64,000 nt of DNA from Streptomyces sp. B21-083 (GTDB lineage: Bacteria; Actinomycetota; Actinomycetes; Streptomycetales; Streptomycetaceae), in NCBI RefSeq assembly GCF_036898825.1, contig NZ_JARUND010000002.1:1302001-1366000 (forward strand), written 5' to 3'. Of this stretch, positions 31,987-40,159 are shown piece after piece (within the stretch, counting starts at the first letter, position 1; each line of letters begins with the position of its first letter). The notes under the pieces were generated by a model. It was not told the DNA's origin and searched no databases. It was given only the letters and a program-made list of their open reading frames with translations. The position numbers were made by a program, and so were the translations under genes.

Positions 31987-33720
31987 CTATTTCGGGTCCC
32001 GCGCGAACTCCGTGAGGCTCGTGGAGACGGGCTCCGGGCGGCCGTTGTTCTGCGTGGGTGCGGCGGTCAGCACGTCGAGGTGCTGGTAGCCGTCGGCGAC
32101 CACGGGGTGGAGGTCGGTGGGGATGCGGCCGGCGAGCAGTCCGTCGCCCGCGAGGACGGTGAGTGTCGGGTTCGCCGTGAGCCCCTCCGGGTGCACGATG
32201 AGCCGCTTCACCTGTGGGGAGGTGGCCAGTTCGAGGTCGGTGACGAGCTTCGTCGGAAAGTACTGCTCGGTGAAGTCGAGCGGCTGCTGGGCGAGGCTGC
32301 GGGCCAGTTCCTGGATGTCGGTGACCTCCTTGCCGGCCCCGGTGAACGGTGTTCCGTCGGCCGACCGGTACCCCGGGTCGTCGGGGTCGCCGACGCGGTC
32401 GTAGTTCCGCCAGGTGTAGAGCGGCCCGTGCGGCCGGTCCGGGATGGCCTTGTACGCGATGCCGAACAGCCCCGGCTGCTCGTCGCCCCCGTTGGCCACG
32501 GGAAAGGACTTGTCCGCGATCGGCCCGCCGTCGAAGAAGCCCACGCTGCTCTGCAGGAAGGCCAGGGGTACGGAGTTGTCGTCCATCAGCGCGCCGAGCA
32601 CCGTCTCGTTGGTGAGCCGGAAGTCCTTCACGGCGGGTGAGCCGGTGAGGAAAGCTGCGGCGTCCTTGGCGAAAAGGAAGCGGTTCGTCGCCTCGATGTT
32701 GACGTTGGCGGGCAGATAGGAGGGCAGGTCGGACTCGCCGCCCGGGTCCCGGATCGCGCCGACACCCGCGATGGCCAACAGGGTCATCGTCTCGGCGTTC
32801 AGCAGGACCGGCGCGGACAGCGAGCGCGGCAGCAGTCCGCTGTCGAGCCCGGCCTGTACGACGCCGTAACCGAGGCCGATGTCGGGCAGGTTGGTGTCGT
32901 CCGGGATGCTGCCGCTCAGGTCGGCGAGCGAGGTGGAGACGGTGGTGTCGAGGGCGAACCAGCCCGCGCACTGGCGGTGTCCGGCGTCGGCGGTGGTTGC
33001 GGGGTCACCGTCGAAGTCGGCGACCGCGAAGTACCCGGTGATCACACCGCCGAGGGAGTGCCCGCCGCACAGCACCTTTCGCTCACGCACGCCCTGGTCG
33101 GGCAACTCGGCGGTGAGAAGGGTGTATTGGTCACGGACGGTCTGCTCGATGCCGAGCTTCGCCATCCAGCCGAGCTTGTCGTTGCCGGTGAATCCGGCGA
33201 ACGTACGGCCCGCGACCTGTTTGCCCCGGTAGTAGTAGTCGACGGCCGTGTGCTGGTCGCCGGAGTCGATGCCGGTGTGGTCCTCCATGCAGTTGGAGCG
33301 CCGGTCCAGGGCCCAGAACTCGATGTGCCGGCCCTGTTCCGCAGCGCGGGCCACGGTGTTGCGGGCGACGCTGTCGAACGCCCCGGCGCCCTCCAGGATG
33401 CCCGGCTGGGCGACGAGGATCCGGTCGGCGTCGGCGGACTCTGTCGGCCCGGCGGAGGAGCGGTAGCGCAGGTAGGACAGCCAGTCGCACGCCGCCGGGC
33501 GGGCCCCGAAGGACGCCGGCAGCGGCGCCTTCACCCGGACCACGGTCTCGGTCACGCCGGCGACCGCCGGGTTGGACGTCGCCACGGGGGCCTCGGTGCG
33601 CACGTTCTCGCCGTGCGCCTCCGGGGCCACCGCGGTGAGCGTCCCGGTGGTGAGCAGCACCGCGAGCGCGGTGCCGCGCAGCCCCGTCAAGGGCCTCCTT
33701 CTGCTGCAACTCGTCTTCAT
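31987..33720 (-). CDS. Secreted alpha/beta-hydrolase of unknown substrate
   Basis: The 577-residue protein has a Sec-type signal peptide (basic MKTSCSRRR, hydrophobic to about 30, AHG cleavage region). A nucleophile elbow GGHSLGG with Ser222 is preceded by LVAQPGILEGAGAF and a Cys-containing DRRSNCMEDHTG segment. A large cap region follows, with a probable His in the C-terminal ADGYQHLDVL. It is a secreted esterase or lipase-like enzyme. I do not recognise a characterised close relative. It is convergent to the cutinase gene across a terminator and may share the extracellular lipid theme. Confidence 0.75.
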   Translation of the reverse strand: MKTSCSRRRPLTGLRGTALAVLLTTGTLTAVAPEAHGENVRTEAPVATSNPAVAGVTETVVRVKAPLPASFGARPAACDWLSYLRYRSSAGPTESADADRILVAQPGILEGAGAFDSVARNTVARAAEQGRHIEFWALDRRSNCMEDHTGIDSGDQHTAVDYYYRGKQVAGRTFAGFTGNDKLGWMAKLGIEQTVRDQYTLLTAELPDQGVRERKVLCGGHSLGGVITGYFAVADFDGDPATTADAGHRQCAGWFALDTTVSTSLADLSGSIPDDTNLPDIGLGYGVVQAGLDSGLLPRSLSAPVLLNAETMTLLAIAGVGAIRDPGGESDLPSYLPANVNIEATNRFLFAKDAAAFLTGSPAVKDFRLTNETVLGALMDDNSVPLAFLQSSVGFFDGGPIADKSFPVANGGDEQPGLFGIAYKAIPDRPHGPLYTWRNYDRVGDPDDPGYRSADGTPFTGAGKEVTDIQELARSLAQQPLDFTEQYFPTKLVTDLELATSPQVKRLIVHPEGLTANPTLTVLAGDGLLAGRIPTDLHPVVADGYQHLDVLTAAPTQNNGRPEPVSTSLTEFARDPK

Positions 33721-33833
33721 AGCGGGACCGTAGGACCGCCCGGACCACGCACTCAGGCGGTGCTCACAAGAACGCAGCCTCCGGCGGCACCTTTGTCATC
33801 AGGCACCAACCGCGTGTACCTCCTACAGGCCGT

Positions 33834-34448
33834 CTACAGTCCGTCGTTCTTCATGGCGGCGACGATCCGGACGTGACGGTCGGCCGCCGTGCCGGACCAC
33901 TCGTTGTCGTAGTTCAGGCCGTAGGGCCAGAAGTGGCCGCCGCCGGTGGACAGTTTGGCGCCGGAGCCATCGAACTGCCGTACAAGCGCGGTGGCTTGCG
34001 AGCCGGCCCAGGTGCCGCTGCCACCCAGGGAGGACCAGCCCGAGCTGGTGCCCACGCCTATGGTGTGGGCGATCTCGTGCAGCGCGGTCCGCTCGGACAT
34101 GTAACTGCGGTTGCTGCCGAAGCGGATGGTGCCGTTGATGTTGCCGTCGGCGGTGGGGACGCCAGGCTCGTAGCGGACGGTGAGGGTCTTTCCGAGGTCG
34201 CTGAGGTTGTTGTAGCGGGTCACGGCCGCGTTCATGGCCGTGGTGATGAGGTTGTACGCGGACTGCTGGTCCGCCGTGGGGTTGCTCGCCCGGACCAGGG
34301 ACCAGGTGATGGTGGCCGCCGCTGCCCGTTCGCCGGCCACCGGGGCGGGCTGCGGGGCTGCCTGTGCGATGCCGGGGCCTGCCACCATCACGGCTGCCAG
34401 GGCGGCGACCACCGCTTTGTTGCGCCACGAAACTCGCTGTGAACTCAT
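33834..34448 (-). CDS. Secreted HExxH zinc-metalloprotease-like protein
   Basis: The 204-residue protein has a signal peptide (cleavage near AQAAP, about residue 31) and a zinc-binding HEIAH (His124, Glu125, His128) followed by TIGVG, metzincin-like but lacking the third His at the usual spacing. A GHFWPYGLNYDNEWS segment near the C-terminus is characteristic of a group of uncharacterised proteins found with polysaccharide-degrading enzymes. ATG at 34448 follows AGGAG; the longer frame upstream is not coding-like. A promoter plus LacI-type operator lies directly upstream, so it is probably co-regulated with the arabinogalactan genes. It could process glycoprotein substrates such as plant arabinogalactan proteins; this is speculative. 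Confidence 0.75.
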   Translation of the reverse strand: MSSQRVSWRNKAVVAALAAVMVAGPGIAQAAPQPAPVAGERAAAATITWSLVRASNPTADQQSAYNLITTAMNAAVTRYNNLSDLGKTLTVRYEPGVPTADGNINGTIRFGSNRSYMSERTALHEIAHTIGVGTSSGWSSLGGSGTWAGSQATALVRQFDGSGAKLSTGGGHFWPYGLNYDNEWSGTAADRHVRIVAAMKNDGL

Positions 34449-34499
34449 GGGGGCTCCTGTGGGGGGATGAGCCGTCGCGTTGGGGGACGACGGTTTCCT

Positions 34500-34553
34500 G
34501 AAAGCGCTTTCCCAGGTTGCCCGGAGGCTAGCCAGATGTTTCGGGCACGTCAA
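34500..34553 (-). promoter_or_regulatory. Minus-strand promoter with downstream LacI-type operator
   Basis: Reading the minus strand: TTGACG (34553-34548), a 17-bp spacer, TAGCCT (34530-34525), then the perfect palindrome GAAAGCGCTTTC (34500-34511) about where transcription would begin. It drives the HExxH protein gene. The operator matches similar GAAA...TTTC sites at 45441 and 46768, placed the same way after their promoters. Confidence 0.68.
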
Positions 34554-34689
34554 CGAACTGCACCAAGCCCTCTCACCACAACGGAACTTGCACACCATCT
34601 TGACGTGTTCATTTTTGTCATCAAGCATGCCGTCAGCTCGATTCCTTCTGTTCGGTTCTGTTCGTCTCCTTGTCGTGGAAGGGAGTGCC

Positions 34690-37600
34690 GTGTCCTCTCG
34701 GCACCGCCATCGCATCGCCCGGGCCCTGGCCCCGACGGTCCCCCTGGTACTCGGCGCGGGTCTCCTGGTCCCACAGCCCGCGGCGAGCGCGGAAGCGGCG
34801 GCACAGAGCACCGTCACCGTGCGGATCGACCCGTCCTACCAGCAGCAGGAGTTCGAGGGTTGGGGGACGAGTCTCGTCTGGTTCGCCAACGCGACGGGCG
34901 GCTATCCGGAGCCCGTCCGAAGACGGCTGGTGGACATGCTGTTCGGCAAGGACGGGCTCGATCTCAACATCGCGCGCTACAACATCGGCGGCGGCAACGC
35001 CCCCGACGTCCGCACGAACTACATGAAGGCCGGCGCGACCATGGAGGGCTTCTGGAAGGCGCCCGCGGGCACCACCCAGAAGGACATGGACTGGTGGGAT
35101 CCGAACAACCCCGCCGACTGGAACTGGGACGCCGACGCGAACCAGCGCTGGTGGGTGGACCAGATCAAGGACAAGGTGACCACCTGGGAGGCGTTCAGCA
35201 ACTCGCCTCCCTGGTTCCAGACGGTCAGCGGGTACGTCTCCGGGGGCTTCGACGCGAACACGGACCAGATCCGCGCGGACCGGGTCGACGATTTCGCCGC
35301 CTACCTGGTGCGGGTGACCGAGGAGATGGAGAAGCGGCACGGCATCAGGTTCGACACCATCGATCCGCTGAACGAGCCCAACACCAACTACTGGGGTACC
35401 CAGTTGGGCGCCGACGGCCAGCCCACGGGCGGCCGTCAGGAAGGCGCGCACGCCGGACCCGCGCTCCAGCAGAAGGTCATCCTCGCCCTCGACAAGGCAC
35501 TCGCCGGGGCGAAGACCCACGCGGCGATCTCCGCGATGGACGAGACCAACCCGAGCATCTTCACCCAGAACTGGAACGCCTACGGCGCCGACGCCCGGGC
35601 CGCCGTCGACCAGCTCAACGTGCACACCTACGGCACCGGGATGCGCACCAGCGCCCGGGACATCGCCAAGGGCGCCGACCGGAAACTGTGGATGAGCGAG
35701 GTCGAGGGCACCTGGGGCACCGGGACCGACTTCACGAGCATGGAACCGGGGCTCGGCATGGCCACCCGGATGGTCGACGACATGCGTGAACTGGAGCCCT
35801 CCGCCTGGGTGTTCTGGCAGCCGGTCGAGGACTCGATCCCGCAGGCGGCGGCCGGCAAGAACTGGGGCAGCATCCACGTCCCGTTCAACTGCACGGCGAC
35901 GGACACCCTGGAGACCTGCCCGATCAAGGCCAACTCCAAGTTCGACACCATCCGGAACTTCACCCACTACATCCGGCCCGGCGACCACTTCGTGAAGACC
36001 GACGATCCGTCCACCGTCGCCGCCGTGAAGGCGTCCGGCCGGGCGGCGACGGCGGTGCACGTGAACAGCGGTACGACCGCGCGCTCCGTGACCCTCGACC
36101 TCTCGCGCTTCGGCAAGGTGACGGGGAAGGCCACCGTCACGCCCGTCGTCACGAGCGCCGACGGCGCGCTCGTCCGGGGCACGCCGGTCCGGGTGACCGA
36201 CCGGTCCGCGACGTTCACCGTCCCCGCGAAGTCGGTCACGACCTTCCTGGTCTCGGGCGTCAGCGGCGTGGCGAAGGACGCCGCCCTCGTACAGCCCGGC
36301 CACGTCTACCGGCTCCAGGGCACCCAGAGCGGCAAGTCACTCACCCCGTCGGACGACAACACCGGCGTCGTCATCCGCACGACTGACGCCGCGAACCCCC
36401 AACAGCTTTGGTCCGTAAGGCAGTTGACCCCGGGAGTCGACAACCGCGAACGCTACGCCCTCACCAGCGCCACCACCGGCAAGCGGCTCGCCGTACGCGA
36501 CAACGTGGCCGTCCTGGAGAACCCGGACCCGGCGACCGGCAGACCCGACAGTGCCGCCCAGTGGATCCTGTCGACCACCGGCGACGGCTCCTGGACGTTC
36601 GTCAACGCCGCCACCGGTCGCCTCCTCGACGTCACCGGCCAGTCCTCGACGGACGGCGCCAAGGTGTCGACTTACACCCCGACCTCGGCGGACAACCAGC
36701 GCTGGGCCGTAGCCGACGAGACGGTGCTGCGCACCGAGCCCGCGAAGACGTTCACCGTCCCCAGGCTGCGTCCCGAGCTGCCGAAGACGGTGACGCCGGT
36801 GTTCCGGGACGGTGCGCGGGGCGCCCTTCCCGTCGTGTGGGACCTGCCCTCGGACCGGGTCTGGAGCAAGCCCGGGACCGTGCGGGTGAGGGGTGAGGCG
36901 ACCGACGCGCTCGGACACACGATCGCCGCGAAGGCGGTCGTCACCGTCGACACGATCGCCTCGACCCTGCCAGGCCGTGCCAAGACGTACGTGGGCGGGC
37001 ACCCGGAGCTGCCCACGACGGTCGTCGGCGTCGGCAGGAACGGCGGCCGGACCGACCTTCCGGTCACCTGGGACCCGGCGCCCGAGAAGGCGTTCGACAC
37101 GACCGGGACCGTCACCCTGCACGGCACCGCCCGGATCGTCGGCGGCGGGACGGCCGACGCAACCGTCCGCGTCCAGGTCACGGCGCCGGTGACGACGAAC
37201 GTCGCGCCCGACCCGGCCGTCTCGGTCGCCGCGACGTTCACCGAGAGCGGGTACTCGGCGGAGAAGCTGCGCAACGGCGACCTCACCGAGAAGGCATGGT
37301 CCAACTGGAAGCCGGGGAACACCAAGAACCCCTCCGACACCATCACGTACACGCTGCCGAAGGCCCGCGATCTCAGCGGGATCGTCGCGCACTTCTACCG
37401 GGACGGGTCCAGCGCGTCCTTCCCGGCGAGCCTGAAGGTGCAGGTGCGGGCGGCAGGCAGCGACACCTGGACCGACGCGAGCGACCCCGTCCCGGTCGGG
37501 ACCGAGGGCGCGCCGGTGATCGACGTACCGGTGACGGCGGGGCCCGCCGCCGGGGTGCGGGTGGTCATGACGGCACGTCAGGGCGGCTATCTGACCATGA

Positions 37601-37890
37601 GCGAGATCGAGGTGTACGCCAAGTCCCCCGGCGTCTCCTCGGACTCGGCCGCCGCGTCGATAGAGGTGGCCGGCGTGCCGGTCGCGTCCTTCGACCCGGG
37701 CACGACCGGCTACCGGGTCGCGACCGGCGATCCGGCGCACGCCGAGGTCACGGCGACGGCCCGCGACCCCTACGCGGACGTCACGGTCGAGAAGGTCCGC
37801 GAACACGGCCGCACCCGGGCCGTCGTCACGGTGACCGCTGAGGACGGCACGCGGACGACGACGTACGGGATCACACTCGTACGACGCTGA
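34690..37890 (+). CDS. Secreted multidomain GH30 enzyme, probable endo-beta-1,6-galactanase
   Basis: The 1066-residue protein starts at GTG (GGAAGGGAG just upstream) with a signal peptide to about residue 35. The GH30 TIM barrel plus beta-domain spans about 45-600, with probable acid/base Glu229 (PLNEPN) and nucleophile Glu337 (MSEVEG). It is followed by a ricin-type CBM13 (about 605-745), two Big_4-like Ig repeats (about 755-900), a discoidin/CBM32-like module (about 905-1005) and a final beta-sandwich. The barrel resembles GH30 subfamily 5 endo-beta-1,6-galactanases of fungi and Streptomyces, which cut side chains of type II arabinogalactan. The shorter paralogue at 61.3 kb shares the catalytic region and CBM13 but lacks the C-terminal modules. 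A strong terminator follows. Confidence 0.88.
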   Translation: MSSRHRHRIARALAPTVPLVLGAGLLVPQPAASAEAAAQSTVTVRIDPSYQQQEFEGWGTSLVWFANATGGYPEPVRRRLVDMLFGKDGLDLNIARYNIGGGNAPDVRTNYMKAGATMEGFWKAPAGTTQKDMDWWDPNNPADWNWDADANQRWWVDQIKDKVTTWEAFSNSPPWFQTVSGYVSGGFDANTDQIRADRVDDFAAYLVRVTEEMEKRHGIRFDTIDPLNEPNTNYWGTQLGADGQPTGGRQEGAHAGPALQQKVILALDKALAGAKTHAAISAMDETNPSIFTQNWNAYGADARAAVDQLNVHTYGTGMRTSARDIAKGADRKLWMSEVEGTWGTGTDFTSMEPGLGMATRMVDDMRELEPSAWVFWQPVEDSIPQAAAGKNWGSIHVPFNCTATDTLETCPIKANSKFDTIRNFTHYIRPGDHFVKTDDPSTVAAVKASGRAATAVHVNSGTTARSVTLDLSRFGKVTGKATVTPVVTSADGALVRGTPVRVTDRSATFTVPAKSVTTFLVSGVSGVAKDAALVQPGHVYRLQGTQSGKSLTPSDDNTGVVIRTTDAANPQQLWSVRQLTPGVDNRERYALTSATTGKRLAVRDNVAVLENPDPATGRPDSAAQWILSTTGDGSWTFVNAATGRLLDVTGQSSTDGAKVSTYTPTSADNQRWAVADETVLRTEPAKTFTVPRLRPELPKTVTPVFRDGARGALPVVWDLPSDRVWSKPGTVRVRGEATDALGHTIAAKAVVTVDTIASTLPGRAKTYVGGHPELPTTVVGVGRNGGRTDLPVTWDPAPEKAFDTTGTVTLHGTARIVGGGTADATVRVQVTAPVTTNVAPDPAVSVAATFTESGYSAEKLRNGDLTEKAWSNWKPGNTKNPSDTITYTLPKARDLSGIVAHFYRDGSSASFPASLKVQVRAAGSDTWTDASDPVPVGTEGAPVIDVPVTAGPAAGVRVVMTARQGGYLTMSEIEVYAKSPGVSSDSAAASIEVAGVPVASFDPGTTGYRVATGDPAHAEVTATARDPYADVTVEKVREHGRTRAVVTVTAEDGTRTTTYGITLVRR

Positions 37891-37899
37891 GGGCACGCT

Positions 37900-37946
37900 G
37901 AGGGGGAGGGAGGCCGCTCACGCGGCTCCCCTCCCTCTTGTTTTTC
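37900..37946. terminator. Hairpin terminator with T-rich tail
   Basis: GAGGGAGG-CCGC pairs with GCGG-CTCCCCTCCCTC around a TCAC loop, followed by TTGTTTTTC. It lies between the convergent GH30 and GH146-like genes. Confidence 0.8.
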
Positions 37947-37951
37947 GACCG

Positions 37952-40108
37952 TCAGCGCCTCAGGTTCGCCCGGACGGAGGCGGCGACGACCGCGTCCCGC
38001 TCGGCCCGGCTGAACAGGCCCTGGGACAGCCAGCTGTCCGCGAGGACGCGGACCGCGTCCAGGAAGGCCCCCTGGGACGCGAAGGGAGCCCGCGCCCAGA
38101 GCACGTCGAGGAAGGTCTGTCCGTCCGTGCGGGCACGGTTCGGTACGCCGGAGGTGGCCGAGCCGAAGACGACGACGGGTTCGGAGCGCCTGAAGTAGGC
38201 GTGGTAGGCGGCGGTGTCCGCGATGTGGAACGGGGCCAGGGTCAGGCCGTGCGTGGTGAAGTACTGCGGCCGTCCTTCGGGTTTGACGGAGGCGGCGAGG
38301 TCGCCCTGCAGGGTGAAGTCCTTGTAGAAGGAGAAGGTACGGAAGGTCGTCGACTGGCTGCGGGCGACCAGAAGGACCGGGCCGTGGAACAGCGACTGGA
38401 CCGTGGGGTCGTCGAGGGCCCGTTCGACGCGCAGACGGTACGGAGCGGAGACGGTGATCCGGTCACCGCGCTGCCAGTTCCTGCTCAGGGTGAGATAGCT
38501 GCCGGGTACGGCACCGGCCTGCTGCGGGACCCCGTTGACCGTGACGGTGAAACCTCCCGTGGCCCAGGACGGCACCCGGAGCTTCAGGTCGAGACCGCCG
38601 CCGCCCTCGCGGAACGTCAGGGTGCGCACGCCCTCGGCCGGGAAGTCGCTCGTCTGGTCGATGACGAGGCCGCGTTCCGGCCAGCGCAGGGTGGAGGCGA
38701 GGTACAGGTTGACGTACAGGGCGTTGCCGTCGGCGGAGCGGAAGTACACCGAGTCCTGGTACTTGGTGTGGTTCTCCATGCCCGTACCGCCGCAGCAGGT
38801 ACCGGTGTTGTCGTACTCCCGCACGACTCCGGGCCCCATGCCGACGAAGTAGGTGACCTCCGGACTGACCGTGCTGCGGGCGTCCCGGCGGGAGGCGAGG
38901 ATGTGGTTGGTCAGGCCCCGTTCGTAGTAGTCCATGTAGGCGGGGTCGGGGGTGTGGAAGAAGAGCTGGCGGCTCAGCTTCAGCATGTTGTACGTCGCAC
39001 AGGTCTCGGCGTTGTTGTCGCCCAGCGTCGCCGCTGTCGCGTTCCGCGCCCGGAACATCTCCCCCTGGCCCGTGCCGCCCAGGCTGTATGTCCGGGGGCC
39101 CACGACCATGCCCCAGAAGTTGCGGGCGGCGGTGGCGTACTCGGCCTCCCCGGTGTGGTCGAACAGCCTGATGTAGCCGGTGAACTGGGGGATGTGCTGG
39201 TTGGCGTGTCTGCCGTCGAGGATGTCGCGGTTGTCGGCGCAGGCGTCCAGCAGCGCGGTGTTGTCGAAGCAGCGGGCGGCGGCGAGGTGTTCCGCCCGGC
39301 CGGTGAGGGCGTACAGGTCGGCCAGCACCTCGTTCATACCGCCGTACTCACCGGCGATGTAGATCGACCACATGCGGTCCAACTGCGCCTGGGGCAGTCG
39401 GCTGAGCCTGCTGTGCACCCAGTCGCCCATCTTCGAGGCGATGGTCAGGGCCTGCTGGTTCCCGGTGAGGGTGTGGGCGTCGAGGAGGCCGCGCATGATC
39501 TTGTGGCAGGTGTAGTAGGGCGCCCAGATGGTGGGGTAGGTCGTGTAGCTCTCCAGCAGGATGAACTGTGTCTCCGGGTACGCGGCCAGAAACCCGGGGT
39601 GGCTGGGCCTGGGCGATCCGTGGTCCGCCAGGGCCTGTTGGCATTCGCCGAGCGTGGTGACCAGGTAGTCGAGCTTGCTCTTCAGCGCGGCCTCTCGTGT
39701 GTCGGCGTACGCCTGCGCGACGAGGGTGAGGAAGTGACCGCCGAAGTGGCCACGCAGGTTGCCGTCGGCGGTCTCCCAGCCGCCGGGCGGCTGCGCGCCA
39801 CGGGTGTCGAGCCCCGCGTTGGCGCGGAACACGGCGAGGATACGGTCGGCCGGGTAGGAGCGCGCGAACTCGAGCATCAGGTCACGCTTGCGGCGGAACA
39901 CGCCGTCGCCCAGGGCTACTTGGTCCAGAGGGAAGGGCTGTACGGCCCAGGTGGCGGGCGCGGCCGGGGCGGCCGGGGCCAGTGCGGCCGTGGCTGGTGC
40001 GGGCGCCTCCGGGAGGGCCTCAGCTGGGACCGCGTACGCGAGGGGTGTGGCGGCCACACTCCCTGCGGCCAGCCTCAACAGGTGGCGGCGGGTGGGAGGT
40101 TGAGTCAT
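37952..40108 (-). CDS. Tat-exported DUF1680 (GH146/GH127-like) beta-L-arabinofuranosidase
   Basis: The 718-residue protein has a twin-arginine signal (TRRHLLRLAAGS) and an Ala/Pro-rich linker to about residue 50, then an (alpha/alpha)6 domain of the DUF1680 type. Diagnostic motifs are YYTCHKIMRGL, GGMNEVLADLYALTG, HANQHIPQFTGY, NAETCATYNMLKL and the GTCCGGTGMENHTKYQDS region, where the Cys pair supplies the zinc-thiolate nucleophile in this clan. The pattern is nearer GH146 than GH127. It removes beta-L-arabinofuranose from plant glycans. It is the last gene of the minus-strand importer operon, 51 bp after the GH127 gene. ATG at 40108 has CGGAG upstream. Tat export places it outside, unlike its GH127 neighbour. 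Confidence 0.88.
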   Translation of the reverse strand: MTQPPTRRHLLRLAAGSVAATPLAYAVPAEALPEAPAPATAALAPAAPAAPATWAVQPFPLDQVALGDGVFRRKRDLMLEFARSYPADRILAVFRANAGLDTRGAQPPGGWETADGNLRGHFGGHFLTLVAQAYADTREAALKSKLDYLVTTLGECQQALADHGSPRPSHPGFLAAYPETQFILLESYTTYPTIWAPYYTCHKIMRGLLDAHTLTGNQQALTIASKMGDWVHSRLSRLPQAQLDRMWSIYIAGEYGGMNEVLADLYALTGRAEHLAAARCFDNTALLDACADNRDILDGRHANQHIPQFTGYIRLFDHTGEAEYATAARNFWGMVVGPRTYSLGGTGQGEMFRARNATAATLGDNNAETCATYNMLKLSRQLFFHTPDPAYMDYYERGLTNHILASRRDARSTVSPEVTYFVGMGPGVVREYDNTGTCCGGTGMENHTKYQDSVYFRSADGNALYVNLYLASTLRWPERGLVIDQTSDFPAEGVRTLTFREGGGGLDLKLRVPSWATGGFTVTVNGVPQQAGAVPGSYLTLSRNWQRGDRITVSAPYRLRVERALDDPTVQSLFHGPVLLVARSQSTTFRTFSFYKDFTLQGDLAASVKPEGRPQYFTTHGLTLAPFHIADTAAYHAYFRRSEPVVVFGSATSGVPNRARTDGQTFLDVLWARAPFASQGAFLDAVRVLADSWLSQGLFSRAERDAVVAASVRANLRR

Positions 40109-40159
40109 CTCGGGCTCCGATCGTGGGGTTCGGGGGGCCTGGTCCACAGTGCGCCCGGG

